Below are positions 30,249 through 44,100 of a stretch of 64,000 bases of DNA, one piece after another; within the stretch, counting starts at the first letter, position 1; each line of letters begins with the position of its first letter. Both the position numbers and the translations under genes were made by a program. A model generated the notes under the pieces. The model made no database searches, was not told where the DNA came from, and saw only the letters and a list, made by a program, of their open reading frames with translations. The DNA is from Cliona cf. orientalis. Taxonomy: Eukaryota > Porifera > Demospongiae > Clionaida > Clionaidae. The stretch covers positions 1,240,001 to 1,304,000 of the forward strand of contig OZ005701.1 of NCBI GenBank assembly GCA_963930775.1. Direction: 5' to 3'.

Positions 30249-31099
30249 GTAATTCAACTACAAATTTAGTTCCTTGTCCGTGCAATTCTTCTGAAAACTG
30301 CTTTTCTTTTGAAGATGATAATGGCACTGAAATATGCAGCTGTATATCTGGCTATGAACTACAAATGACTAACCAAAATGGTCAAGTGTGTACAGGTATC
30401 ATAATAATATTATATAATATATTACAGTGGAACCCCTCTAAAGTGGACACCATTGGGACCAAAAATTTTGTCCGTTGTAATGAGGTGTCCTTAGTTCAGG
30501 AGTAAGTGGTTGACGATGCCCCTCCTACAGTCGCGGCCAGCTATGATAAAGCACTACTGTGGACGACAAAAAAGACCGTGTTGATGATAGATCTGTCAAC
30601 TGACAGCTTCTAAGCAAGAATTTGAGACATATTTAGGCTTTACTGTAGTTACTGGTTGCTGAATCCGACCGATTTTAGTGGTGGGTGTGGCCTAACTGTC
30701 CATTATGCGAGGTTGTTCACTACTGCGCAGGCTCAAACGGGACCAAGATAAGTGTCTGTTATATGGAATAGCGGGGTGTCCGCTGTTGAGGGGGTTTGAA
30801 TATATTGAAGTCTATGGAAATACAATCCGGACATTCAGAATTGTCCGTTACCAGTATATCGCAGGTGTCCACCGTTGAGGGGTGTCTGTTAAGCGGGGTT
30901 CCACTGTATGCCTATACAGGCCAACATGTTGGCAATTTTATCATGTGTGCACACATTATTTATTCAGATGTTGATGAATGCATCAGTAGCAGTCACGACT
31001 GTGGCACTGGGATTTGTATTAACACACCAGGCTCTTATATTTGTGTCTGCCCTCCTGGCTACGTGTTCAACATTGATAGCCGACAATGTGTTACAGTTG
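30249..31099 (+). CDS. Copy C: two N-terminal EGF exons
   Basis: 30249-30395 is a near copy of exon 36714-36860, and 30968-31099 is a calcium-binding EGF ([15 protein letters not shown]). Intron sequence flanking the first exon is also duplicated, so these arose by local exon duplication. A direct repeat of about 210 bp (about 29930-30150 and 31242-31450) brackets the pair. Confidence 0.7.
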
Positions 31100-34000
31100 G
31101 TAAAAATTATTATTTAGCTATTAATTTTGTGGTTATTATAGCCACAAATATGGTGTATAGGCTAGTCATATCGCTAATACCGTTCCACTTGTCTGTGGCT
31201 ACTGTGTACATTCATTCCCTCGTGCATGCACTATATCCCCTATATCCCTGGCCAGTCAGGGAATGTCCTTAGGCTGCCTACGAGCATGGTCTCCCCCATT
31301 GCATTTGTACAGTAAAAATTGAAGAGCATGCCTAAGACCATGCAGCTCCAGTATAAGCTTCTTAACGAGAGCACGAATAGAACACTCTATACATCGGCTA
31401 CTCTTGATAATAAGACGTGCATGCATGTGGCCTGGGCAGGTGGTTATCATTATTTTTATCCTGAACATGAATTTTTTTGAGAGAGGATGCTGACATTAAA
31501 CTGAACGTATCACTACTCTGATGTGACTAGAAACAAAGTTATACAACCAACATGCATGGCAACAGTTTAACTGCACTATATTTTGCCATTCTACAATAAG
31601 ATTATCATTAACTATTATTATTATTATACCGTATATACTCTCTTATAACAATTACTGCTATAGACTACTCCAGTGTGATCATTCCCCCTGGATTCCTGCC
31701 GTTCGGTCCTGATTATGGAGACTCTCGTGTTCCAACAAGGGATGATGGTTCTACTGAAGAAATACAACTTGGAACTGACATTATCATCCTTGGTTCCCGT
31801 CAAAACAAGCTTTATGTAAGTTTCATACTATTTAATTGATTAAAATTATATTAATTTTTAATGATTGTATAGGTGAGTACAAATGGTGTACTCTCATTTG
31901 GACAGCCCTTCACTTTCTATTCTTCTTTTGGTGCCAACTTTGACTCCATACGCATACCCTCTCCCCCTCTCATTGCTCCATTCTGGGACGATGTTGATAT
32001 TCGAAATGGTGGAACAATTTACTATCGTCAGGACAATACTTTGTCTATAGCACAACAAATCCAACAAGATATCTCCCTACAATTTCACAATATTAGTCTC
32101 TTTCATCCCTCATTGGTGTTTATTGCCACATGGGACAGGGTGGCACCTTTTGGTTTCTTAAGGGACCCACTCTTAAACACATTTCAAGTTGTCGTAGCTT
32201 CAGATGGGACAAGGACTTTTGTCAGATTCAACTATGGAGATATCCAGTGGGGAGGGTTTAGCACTCTGATTGGAGTCAGCATTGGTGACAGGGCCAACTT
32301 CATCACTCACCCAGCCTCTCTGAACCAATCTGTGCTGTCACTTGATAACTCCACAACAACATACTTTGAAGTGGGCTGTAAGTTTGCTATATCATGTGCT
32401 CTCCCTCACCCTCCCCCAACACACATTCCTTTCAGCATGCTGCATTTGATAGCTAATGCCACAAAACAATGCATTGTCACTTGATAATTCCATAACCACG
32501 TACTTTATTGGCAGTAAGTTTGCTGTATAATTATCTCATGTACTCTCCCTCCCCAACCCCCATATTATCGTAATGATTCCTTTCAGCGTGCTGCATCTGG
32601 TAGCTAATGCCACAAAACAATGCATTGATATTATTGGTACCAAGATCGTGTGGTTTTGCATAATTATACTCTTGGTATCAGTCATGTATTATTCCATTTT
32701 TGTGATTTGGAGGCGGGGCCGGGGGGGGTGCTCGTATCAGATATCGCTCCTAACAATTGCTTTTAAACATTTTGCATGGCTCTAGAATACAAAATCTGAT
32801 AGAAAGTCATGCACCAATGCTTAATTATTGTGACTGTGGATATTTCCCACTATAATAAATACTTCTGCATGCACACAAAAGTCTTAATAGATATTCGGTT
32901 CACTCCAAGCATATACACTGTGTCTGAGGATGACAGATTCGTTAATTTGACAATCGTAAAGAATATCATTGATGCTGAATCTGCCACAGAGATTATTACA
33001 GTTCACTTCAGTACTTCAGATCTGACAGCAAAAGGTACCTGCATGTGCACCATAATCAGTGGTCACCGTGGAGATGCATGATGTGGCGGGATGGGGAGGG
33101 TTCATTTTTGAAGCCATTCCATTACGTCCCCAGTAGCAATTTACTTTTCTGTGGTTATGAGGTAATTACAGTGTAATGTATGATGAAACCTATGGTGTAA
33201 TCTATGAAATAACTATGAGAAAATCTAGGGCCTCAATGGAGCCTTTCTGAGACTTGAAAATTAGTAAGTATGTAGAGTATCTGACGCCTGTATCTAGCGA
33301 ATACATTGAAACTGAGAGCTACTTTCTCCGATAAGTACCACTGGCCGAACTTCACGCATTCTCTTAGCTGACATACCGTAGGACCGGTTTTAATTGCATA
33401 GTTTAATAAATGCGTTCTAGTCAAGTCAGGCCAAATTGCGAATCCAATAATTGCGATGGATGACCCCATACCGTACTGTAGTATACATGAACGTTTATGT
33501 TTGCGAATCTATTAATTGTGAAACGTAGAAAAACTCGCAATTCGCATTTAATAGATACTTGCAATTAAAACCCGACCTACGGTAATCCCGTGGATAAATA
33601 AAGCTAGCTTTGTGCTATATGTAGTACGCACACTGCGTATCAAGCTGCGACCAACCTGAAGTTCGGAAGCTGTACGGTACTATCGATATCGAGTTCATCT
33701 CCTGTGATTGAAGCATCGAAACCTGTCACTATCAAAGTTGAGAGTCAGTCTCAGATTCCATCTCTGTGATTGAGGCGCCGGCATCGATGTGGCGTATAGA
33801 CGGTGTACACACTAAATTGACGACCTTTACCATATTATGCACCATGATAACTATGCAGCTACTGGGGATGTGGTCAAGTTTTCATATTATAATGAAATAC
33901 TTGACCATGTTTCCAGTAGCTGCATAGTTGTACTAGTCTACGGCCTGGTTGTTTCTTTTTGGACGATTTACAGATTTGTTAAACTAGCTAGCTATATGAT

Positions 34001-37000
34001 ATGCATGCACAAAAAATGGTGGGCATTTTATCGCCATGCCCCTCGATCATGCATGAATGGGCTGGGTGGTATCAAGGGTTTATAGACCCCAAAGGGGGAG
34101 AAGGCATGTAACTGGCACCTGGCAAAATTCAAATTCATAGGCTATAAATATTAATTTTAGTAAAATCCACATTATCAGTCCATAGCACTATAATGCAATC
34201 CAGACAGCAGCTGTTACTATAATCAGTTACAAACTGGTTAACCACTATCTGATTTGAATTTTGCTAGGTATGCTATCTTGTATGGTAGTTACATGCCCTC
34301 TCCCCCTTTGGGTATAAGCCCTTGGTGGTATGCCACTCATGCATGTATACACACTAGTCTCGCACTGGTGACTGAAACCATATGTGACCGTCCACGAGAA
34401 AACCATGCATAATGCGCTGAAAAAAATTTTTGAGTTAGGGCCACCATTACCAACTACAACCTTTGAACTATTGCTTCAGCAAATTTGAAGTCTCTAGCCC
34501 GTGTAGTCATGGAGATATGAGCAAAAATGTACCCGGATCGCCCGTACTCGAGTATTGCAATGAACATTGCTACGTACGTTGCACGCGGAAGTCCATATAC
34601 TCGCCGTTTATGGCCCGTGGCCCCGCCCACAAAGTCAATGAGCTAGCTGGCTGCCAAAACGCTCGAACGAGAGCAGCAGCCAACGTTCCGATGGAAAAGA
34701 ACAAGAAGACAAGCGTGTCTAAAGATCGTTAGTACAAAAATTCGAAGAAAGAAGTGACTGGAGAGTTTTTTTCTGTGCAGCTGCCGTGCTTGCCTTCATG
34801 CAACTATGGCAACGGCTCCGTATCATGGACGGCTAATGTTAGCTACACGGCCGACTTCTTCGAGCCATAACTCAGTGAGTATAGAGTTCTAGAAGCTACG
34901 AAGCAGATTTTTGTGTAGAGGAATGATTCCTCTATCGATCCATACAAAAAGTGAAAATTGATAGTTATCACCATAGATGACTAAATTGGCCTGTATCTCA
35001 GATTGATATCCAGCGCATTATGCATGGTTTTCTCGTGGACGCCGGGTCACATATACTGGAGCTATGGCGGGTTATTCTCTTGGAGTGCTAATTTTCGTTA
35101 TTTTTGTGGTTGACTTGGCAGTTACGAAAATTTCCACCCACAAAAGTTAATGCCTACATGAGGTGAGTGGATAGATGATGGGCGTGGCCAAAAACATCAT
35201 GACAGCATGGCCAACTGTTCTTACATGTAGTGTTAATATTATTATTAGCAAGCAACAGTGGCCACTATCGTCTGGTTGATGGTGTACTCAACACTAATAT
35301 TCTTCTATCTCATGCTAATTTTGTCCACATCTCTGCAGATGCGGCTCAACTGTGACAGGCATGCAAAATTGTGAGCGAGATCAAGCTCGTGTGTCGATTA
35401 CATCATCATTTGTGCAGTGCCACGCCCCTGAACTGGGTTGCTGTCGCGGAATTTAAAACCACAAAAATTAATTTTGAGGGCCTTCTCTGACTTTCCATGA
35501 AAATTAGCACCCCCAAAATACATACGGTATAGCTAATGTAAATTATGCACTTGGAGCACTGGGGAGAATTAATGGTGATTACATTGTCATCATCGATATT
35601 ATAATGTCAGAACGTTGCTTAAAAATAGGAGGTGGTTATCAATGCCTAACATGCTTGATGTACGCTGCATGTCTAGTCCTGTCCTAGCCTACTATTGTGA
35701 CATTTTTTCATTTGCTTTAATAATAGCTTCAGAGGACTATAATTCAACAAGTCTCTCTGTGACATTTGACCCTGGTGAATCTGAGATGTCTGTTCAAGTA
35801 CCAATTATTAATGACCTCTTGCGTGAGGAATCTGAAACTTTCTACGGAAATTTAATGTTCTATTATCAGTCAGAACTCTTGCAGCAAGTTCAACTTACTG
35901 GTGTGACAGCAAGCATTGAAATCTTATACAATGACTGTAAGAGCTAGCTCAAGTGAAATTTAACACTGAAGGGACTGCACACAGGGAGTATTATGGGATA
36001 TGGACACCACTGATCAGACCAGAAATTTCTTCCACCCTTAAATGTCCCGTCATGAAGATTTGCTATTTGCAAGTGTATACCAGTACAAATTTTCTTGTAC
36101 TCTGTCTCAAACGTTTCAAGCATGGCCTGGGCGGTGTCCATGGACTGTTTTGGAAGTTTCAGTGATCTGTCCCAAAATAATAATTACTCACTATATTATT
36201 TGAGGAATATCCATTAAGAGGGGTTCCACTGTAGCTATAGTATAGCATTCGAGTTATAATAATATTATTATTATTAATGTCATACATGCATGCATGTACT
36301 ATGATGTGATCATAATTATGCCTGCATGCCTACAATAATAATAATTTTACTGATGATTCTTTTGATTTAGGTAACTGTGATTGTGCCAATGGTAGCTGCT
36401 CATGTCACAATGGTTACTTCGGCAATGGATTTATTTGTTTAGGTTTGTTATTTTTATAATTACATGTATAGTAGCTATAATATTATAGTATTATACTCAT
36501 ATAAACTCTGTTGCTGACAGATGATGACGAGTGTGAGATTGGACTGCACGAGCGCGACTGTGACATAAATGCAAACTGTGTAAACACAATTGGAAGTTTT
36601 GAGTGCACTTGCAATGATGGATTTCTTGGAGATGGGAAAACTTGTATCAGTAATAATATTTGCACCTGAATTATAATATTTTGCATGGGTATAATATGTT
36701 TGGTTCTCTATAGGTAATTCAACTACAAATTTAGTCCCTTGTCCATGCAATTCTTCTGAAAACTGCTTCACCTTTGAAGATGATAATGGCAATGAAATTT
36801 GTGGCTGTAAGCCTGGCTATGAACTACGAATGAGTAACCAAAGTGCTCAAACATGTACAGGTATATAGGTACTACTAATAATCAACAGTTGTTACATTGA
36901 TTTAATTTTGGTAATTAATTTTCATCACATTATATATACACATCAGCGATTCTATTATTTAATTTCCATAGATATTGATGAATGCAACAGTAACAGTTAC

Positions 37001-38103
37001 GACTGTGCCAATGGGACTTGTGTTAACGTACAAGGCTCTTATATTTGTATCTGCCCTTCTGGCTACACCTTCAACCTTGATAACCAGCAATGTATTGGTA
37101 AATCTGAACATAATATAACCAAAGTAGTCATATGTGTACATCATGTACTAATACTGACAATAATATCATTGCATGCACAAGTAGCTATATGACATAATTT
37201 TGTACTATTTATTTATTCAGACGTTGATGAATGTAGTAGCAGTTATGACTGTGGCAATGGGACTTGTGCTAACATGCCAGGCTCTTACATTTGTAACTGC
37301 CCTCCTGGTTACATCTTCAACCTTGACGAGCGACAATGTACTGGTAAATACTATCATGCATGATCAGCATAATAATAATATTATTATGATTATAGTATAG
37401 ACAGTTTCAAATCACTTTCCAGATCTAGATGTAGCTTACAAAATATTAACTACAGCTACTGCAGTCATTAATTTAGCTACATATTGGTCACACAATGTAC
37501 AGATGTGGATGAATGTAAAACTAACATACATCACTGTGATGAAAATGCCAATTGCTTCAACACTGAAGGGAGCTACGACTGCACTTGTCACGATGGATTC
37601 ATTGGCAATGGAATAACATGTTTAAGTAAGTACAGCAGATATAAGCATCCACCCACGCCCAAGTGCCACATTGTAGCATCTTCTGTCTACAAATGTATGC
37701 AATACCAAGTATATAGGGTCACAATTTGATCCCTGGACTAGCTAGAGCCTCATACTACAACATGTAGCTAATAAATGGTACACACTCTGACTAAATTATT
37801 GCTCTCACAAGAAATTTGCATGATGTAGATGCTAGTGTATGATATTGTGTTAACTTTTTGGGTATATCAGTGCATTTATCATAGTCATAGAGTCGGTAGA
37901 CTCTATAAGTAGGGATGGCACGGATACTCCATATATGTAATACATTACAAAAATCCAAATATCTCAAAACAGGTAACGTTTTGAAACTTCTAAGTGTCAA
38001 AATCAGAATCTACAGCAAATTATCTATCCAACAAGACCAAGATCATCCATCAACTCAATTGTATATGCCAGAACCAGATGTTCAAAAAATAGCCATTTCT
38101 CAT

Positions 38104-38158
<55 letters not shown>

Positions 38159-41100
38159 CATTTCCAGGGCTAACTCAAGACTCTCTGGACAGCTCACCTT
38201 AGTTCTCATATAAATCCACTCTATTTTGTAGCGCACAGTGCAGTGGCTCGCTAGTTTTGCATTATCTCTACAGTCACGTAATGGTGGGTGTGTACGGCGC
38301 AGTAAAGATAGGGGGGTGTGTCTGGTACGCCATTTTGTCATCTAATGCGCATGCTCATAATGTATTGCCACGGTGAAGTCATGTGACTGTAGTCAGCGGC
38401 GCGCGCCACCGCGCTAGCAAGCCAGCTAGCTAGCGCCTCGAACCAAGCTAGCTTAGCCTAGCTAGCCATAGCTAAGCGCCAGACTCTCCCGCGCGAGCTA
38501 GGCCAGCGCGAGCGCGATAAAGCGAACCTAGCTAGAGACTATCGTGTGCAGCGCTAATACTGCGCTTGGATATGGAGACTCGAGGCCTCAACGTACGGGC
38601 GTAGCACGGCCCTCTGCAATCAGTATAACAGCCAGCTCAGTACTCAGTGTCAGTAGTGACAAAAATAGTCGATAAAATCAATAATAGCTATACTAGTACT
38701 AGAGTCTCATCGGCTTTATCGGCTATGCGCTAGGCGAGTTAACGAGGGGCGTGGCTACTACTTTTACGCGCACGCGCGAACTTCGGCACCTTCCATGTAT
38801 ATAGTTACATTCATGCAATAAAAAAGAACAGAAACAAGTGTAAAAACAATTGAATAAAATTGAAGGATGAAGTAGGGATGGCAATGCCAAAAAGCATACA
38901 AACAAGATTTTTATAGGAATAAGAGATAATCACAACCACTATACATCCCTACGCTTGCTTTTCTTGATTATAATATTGATGCCGACTCATGCTATTCTTG
39001 GAGTGTTTTTGACTTGCATGTGGGAGAAATTAATGTTCTCCCTATCCATAATTTTTATATTATTATTGATTATTTGTGATCCCCATGCTACTCAAAAAGC
39101 AAGCGTAGGGATGTATAGTGGTTGTGATTATCTCTTATCCCTAAAAATCTTGTTTGTATGCTTTTTGGCATTGCCATCCCTACTTCATCCTTCAATTTTA
39201 TTCAATTGTTTTTACACTTGTTGTATAGAGCAATAAGAATTTATGCGGGACAACTTGAATATTCAACGCAGTGCTTGACTTGCATATTCAAATGTAAGTC
39301 CATCCTATGATATTCAATTTTTCCACCTCCTAGATAACAGTAACTGTGAACTTCTAAACTGCTCTCAACTGTGTACCAATACAACTGGATCATTAATATG
39401 TACCTGTCACCCGGGCTACTATTTGAACACACTTAATTTAAGAGAGTGTGAAGGTGATTGAAGCTCTAAAGATAAATTACATTTACATGTATAGCATATT
39501 AATTACAATGTTATGGCAGATCTTGATGAGTGTGATCTTCGCCTTGATTCTTGTGACATCAATGCTGAGTGTAAGAATAATATCAATGGAAGCTATGAAT
39601 GCCGGTGCAACAGTGGTTACCGTGGCAATGGATGGATATGCAATGGTAATGTAGGATTGTTATAATGCGATAATGTGCAATATCCTACAATTATGATCTT
39701 ATGTTTTAATGTCAGACATTGATGAATGTGAGACTGGGCTTAGTAACTGCACACATTCTGAGAATTGCCGTAATTTAAATGGCACCTTCGAGTGTGGATC
39801 AGCACCCATCATAATGACAATGAAACCAGGTATAGCTAGAAATTCTAAATAATAATTTATAATTATTATTATAGTGATTATGATTTTTTCATAGAACAGC
39901 CTAATCACAACCTCTACTATAGTGTTGGGAATGATTTTTGTCTTGAAAGAGTGGATTCATTATTTTCCAATATCACTTTGGAGTGCTCACTTGACAGACC
40001 AGATCCTTCTGTCGTATTCTCATTCAATATTAGTGTGGTTTTTGAAAATGTGCAATTCAATGTGACTAGAATTCTGCTGCAGGAAGAATTGACAATAGAT
40101 GATGGCATATTTGAACTGTCAGATGTCTTACGGTCACTAGGATTACCCAGGGAACTGGCTATCATAATGGATATCTTTTTCAATGATATCGATGATATAT
40201 ACTCTACTATTATAACATCTGTCATCTGCGTTGCATCTAATGGTTTTGGAGAGGACGATGCCACCTCCTCACACATCTCTGTTTGTGGTACAACCAAACT
40301 CAGAATATTATTTAAGTGCAATTTGCATGTGCATGCATGCATGCATACCCTCCAGCTGTCCCACTTTAATTTAGGTTTCGATTTTTGGTTCCAAATTTCC
40401 GCTTTTCTTATGGCTACACAGAATTGATTTTTGTTCATCAATTTGCCTTATAGCCTGATAATTTGCACTATTTTATTAAGAATGTCCTACTTTTAGAAAT
40501 TTGCCACTGCATTTTGATGGCTTAATGCTCGCCAAAATTTCCTGCTGTATGATAATAATATATAGCCGGTATTTCAGAGTTTTGTTTGACTTTTTGTTTC
40601 AGATAGGTGTGCATGGTATGTATAAATTTTCATGGCTGCATGCATCGGTCAAGTTGATCATTGTATATTATACCGTGCTTCATAACATGCAGGTCCCACT
40701 GAATGTCAAGATGGTGTAACAAATAATTGTACACAAACTTGTACTCGTACTATTTCTAATGAAACATCTTCTTATGAATGTGGTTGCAACAAAGGTTATG
40801 AGCTTGATTCAGACAATACTACATGTATTGGTAAGCTTGAAATACAGTTATTATTGATTATATGATTTAGTTGATACTGTGCATAGCCAACAAATTTCAC
40901 AGAAGAAACTTTTAGTATGGTCATCACATCTGCCATAAATAATAATTATGCAAGAAAATTTGTTACTGTTTTCTAATAAACATAATTATTATGACAATAA
41001 CAGATATAAATGAATGTCAAAGTCTCGAAAATAGGTGTTCTGACAACGAGGACTGTATGAATAATGAAGGTGGATATTCCTGTCCATGCAAGCCTGGCTA

Positions 41101-44100
41101 TAAAAAATTAACAGATGACTTAAATGAAAAATGCACCGGTAAGTTTATACAATCAGTACCACAAATTTAAAACATGATATCCTACCTATAATATACAATG
41201 TCATGGCATGTTTCAGAAATTAAGGATTTCATTGAGTGTAAAACCTACCATTCGGACAGGATGAATTGCCATATGAATACAACTGACAGCTGTGTATGTA
41301 CATGTAAGGAGGGATATTACCCTAATATGGAATTCGCTGATGATCAGGAGTGTGAAGGTATATACTGCTAATTAATGGTTTATAATGATGAATATTACTT
41401 TTAATGACTGACTATGCAGATGTCAATGAATGCATGTCCTATCCTTGCCATCCAAATGCTACTTGTACTAATACCAATGGAACATACGATTGTATGTGTG
41501 ATGCTGGGTATGAAGGGGATGGAAGAAATTGCAACGGTATGCCTTTTTGTATATCATAGTGCATGCATGTAGCTGCATAAAATCAACTTAATTATTTTTC
41601 ACAGAAATGATCATAATGGAAGGTCCACAGGCACCTACAATCCCTCCTGTTAACTCAGCAACTACTCCACCTTCTATCTCTAGCATTAACTCTAGACCTG
41701 TATCATTGGACACTGTCGTCCTTTCTAGCACCATTGGAGCAGTGGCATTCTTGCTACTTATTGCAGTATTAGTGCTAATTATCTGCTTCTTCAGAAAATA
41801 TTTCACCAATATTAAGAAAAAAAATGACTTGTACGTTCAAATGTACAGAATCTATAAATGCAATAATGGACCTCCCTTTCTCCCATCCCCTCAATCCTCC
41901 TTTTCCATTTCACTCTCTGCATATCTTTCCTTTCCATTGTGAATAGATTATTCCACAATACTACATTTGATCAGTATGACGGTTCTCCAAGAGAACGTAA
42001 GTCCACCAGATTTAGCTATAAAAATTGTATATGTACCATACTTAATAATTATACTACATAAATTATGGAATCAACCAAAATATTAAAAAATCCATGCTTT
42101 CTGGTAAAGGTCATCATGCAATTGCTTCATATAGCTATACACGTTATGAGAACTCGTAAAAAATTTGTAATGCTAATTTCTATATTTGATTGTACATTGT
42201 ATTCGATTAACTACGGTATGCATAATTATTTCCCTCAATGCAGTTAATCGTGACTTTTTTCCAAGGACTATATCTGTTCAAAGCTCCTACAAGCTCAATC
42301 TTCCTCAACACCTCCTTATCCCTGCATCAGATATCAAACTAGTGGAACCAATCGGACAAGGTGATGAGAATCATGACCGTGCATATGCATTCAGTATAAT
42401 AAAATTAAATCTAATATGCAGTGGGTTATTATTACGTATGTTATAGTTATAGCACGGGTGCTAGGGATTTATGGCAGTAAACCGACCCGAGTCCGAGGGC
42501 GAAGCCCGAGGACAAGGGCGGTTTACGTTGCCATAAATCCCTAGCAACCGTGCTGTAAGTATTATATATCCCACCTGATTGGCCGAAATTCATGGGCGCA
42601 TCATAGTGTACATGCATAGCAACAACCGTTCTGACCTAGCAACAATAGAATTCTGAACAGAAGAGCAGAAGAGAGTTGCACTGAATGTTAAAATTATGAA
42701 TGAGTAGCTAGTTGAGTCAACCAGTGCAGAGCCAGACCAGTGCTTCAGCTTTCCGCAAGTGGAAGACAGCCAGGTAGCTTCGAAACCATATTCAAAAGTA
42801 GTTTCAATGTTCAACAAACTCCTGAGCGACGGCTACTAGAGCTACGCTAACTATTAGACTGCAAAATCAGCTACATACGCTTCTTCACTGTTGAACTTTG
42901 CCACGTGGCAGAACTGCCAGATCGAGAGATAACTAATTGGTTCCTTATTAGTCTCAATTAGTGCGTGTGTGTTTCCGTGTCTGTGTAAACAATGTCTGCT
43001 GCCACTGTGTGCATACATAACACTGTATTATAGTAGTGTATGCAAACCATAGATGCACACACAAAGGTACATACTACTACAGGAATGGCAGAATAATAGC
43101 CAGAGGCTTGTAATTTAAATTTACAAGACAAGGGAAATATCAGTGATATTTCCTGGTGAATATCACAGTTAAACCATGGCTGTTGCCTAGGATACAAGGC
43201 TGATCAGGATATATTATACTATAATAGGTGAGTTTGGCATAGTCTATAAAGGTTATATTATCAAGAAGCAAGGAAATATTGTGACTGATACTGTGGCTGT
43301 AAAGACACTGAAAGGTATAATAATAATAATACACATGCATCTATGGACTCTATCTTAGACTGTGATTTCTCCTGTTGCAGGAATGTATAATAGAACCATG
43401 GTGAGAGAGATGCTAAAAGAGTGTTCTAAAATGTACAACTTCAATCATCCCAATGTCCTCACTCTGAGGGGTGTCTGTCTGGACGGAGGTACAGCTCCTT
43501 ATATCATTATGCCCTTCATGGCCAATGGTAGCCTACTGGCTTACCTCAAGAAGAATAGGGAAACACTGATTGTCTCTCTCAGTCACAAAGATGAAGATGA
43601 CGTAAGAGCAAGAACTATAGCATAACCATGCATTGCATGGTGCATGCATGAAGTGTACAACTGGGCAGTATATACATGATTGATTTGAAATTATCACTAG
43701 TAACAAATACTGTGATCTGATTGGATACTCTGAGGTCTCTATTTCTCATAGAGACCTAGAGGTTTTCATAGAGACCTACAAGTTTCATAGAGACCTACAA
43801 GTATATAGCCAAGGGCAAAGAAAGATGCACTGGCGCCAGTGCAACAGTAGCCTAGTCCTCAGGTCAACTACCACGGTTACAGTTGCTATAATTATTCTAA
43901 ATCAGTTAGAGACCTCGTCCAATGGACCCTCAGGCCCTTAGTAGCACCCTCTCTTCGCTTAGGATGCTACAGCCTCAGGCCTTAATTTGGGTCTCTTAAA
44001 ATGCTAAAGACCTTGGACTCGGTCTCTAACTATTATTTATTGGCTACTCCACCTATGGATTTAAGCCTGGGACATGGCTGTAAAATAAGCACATGCAGTT

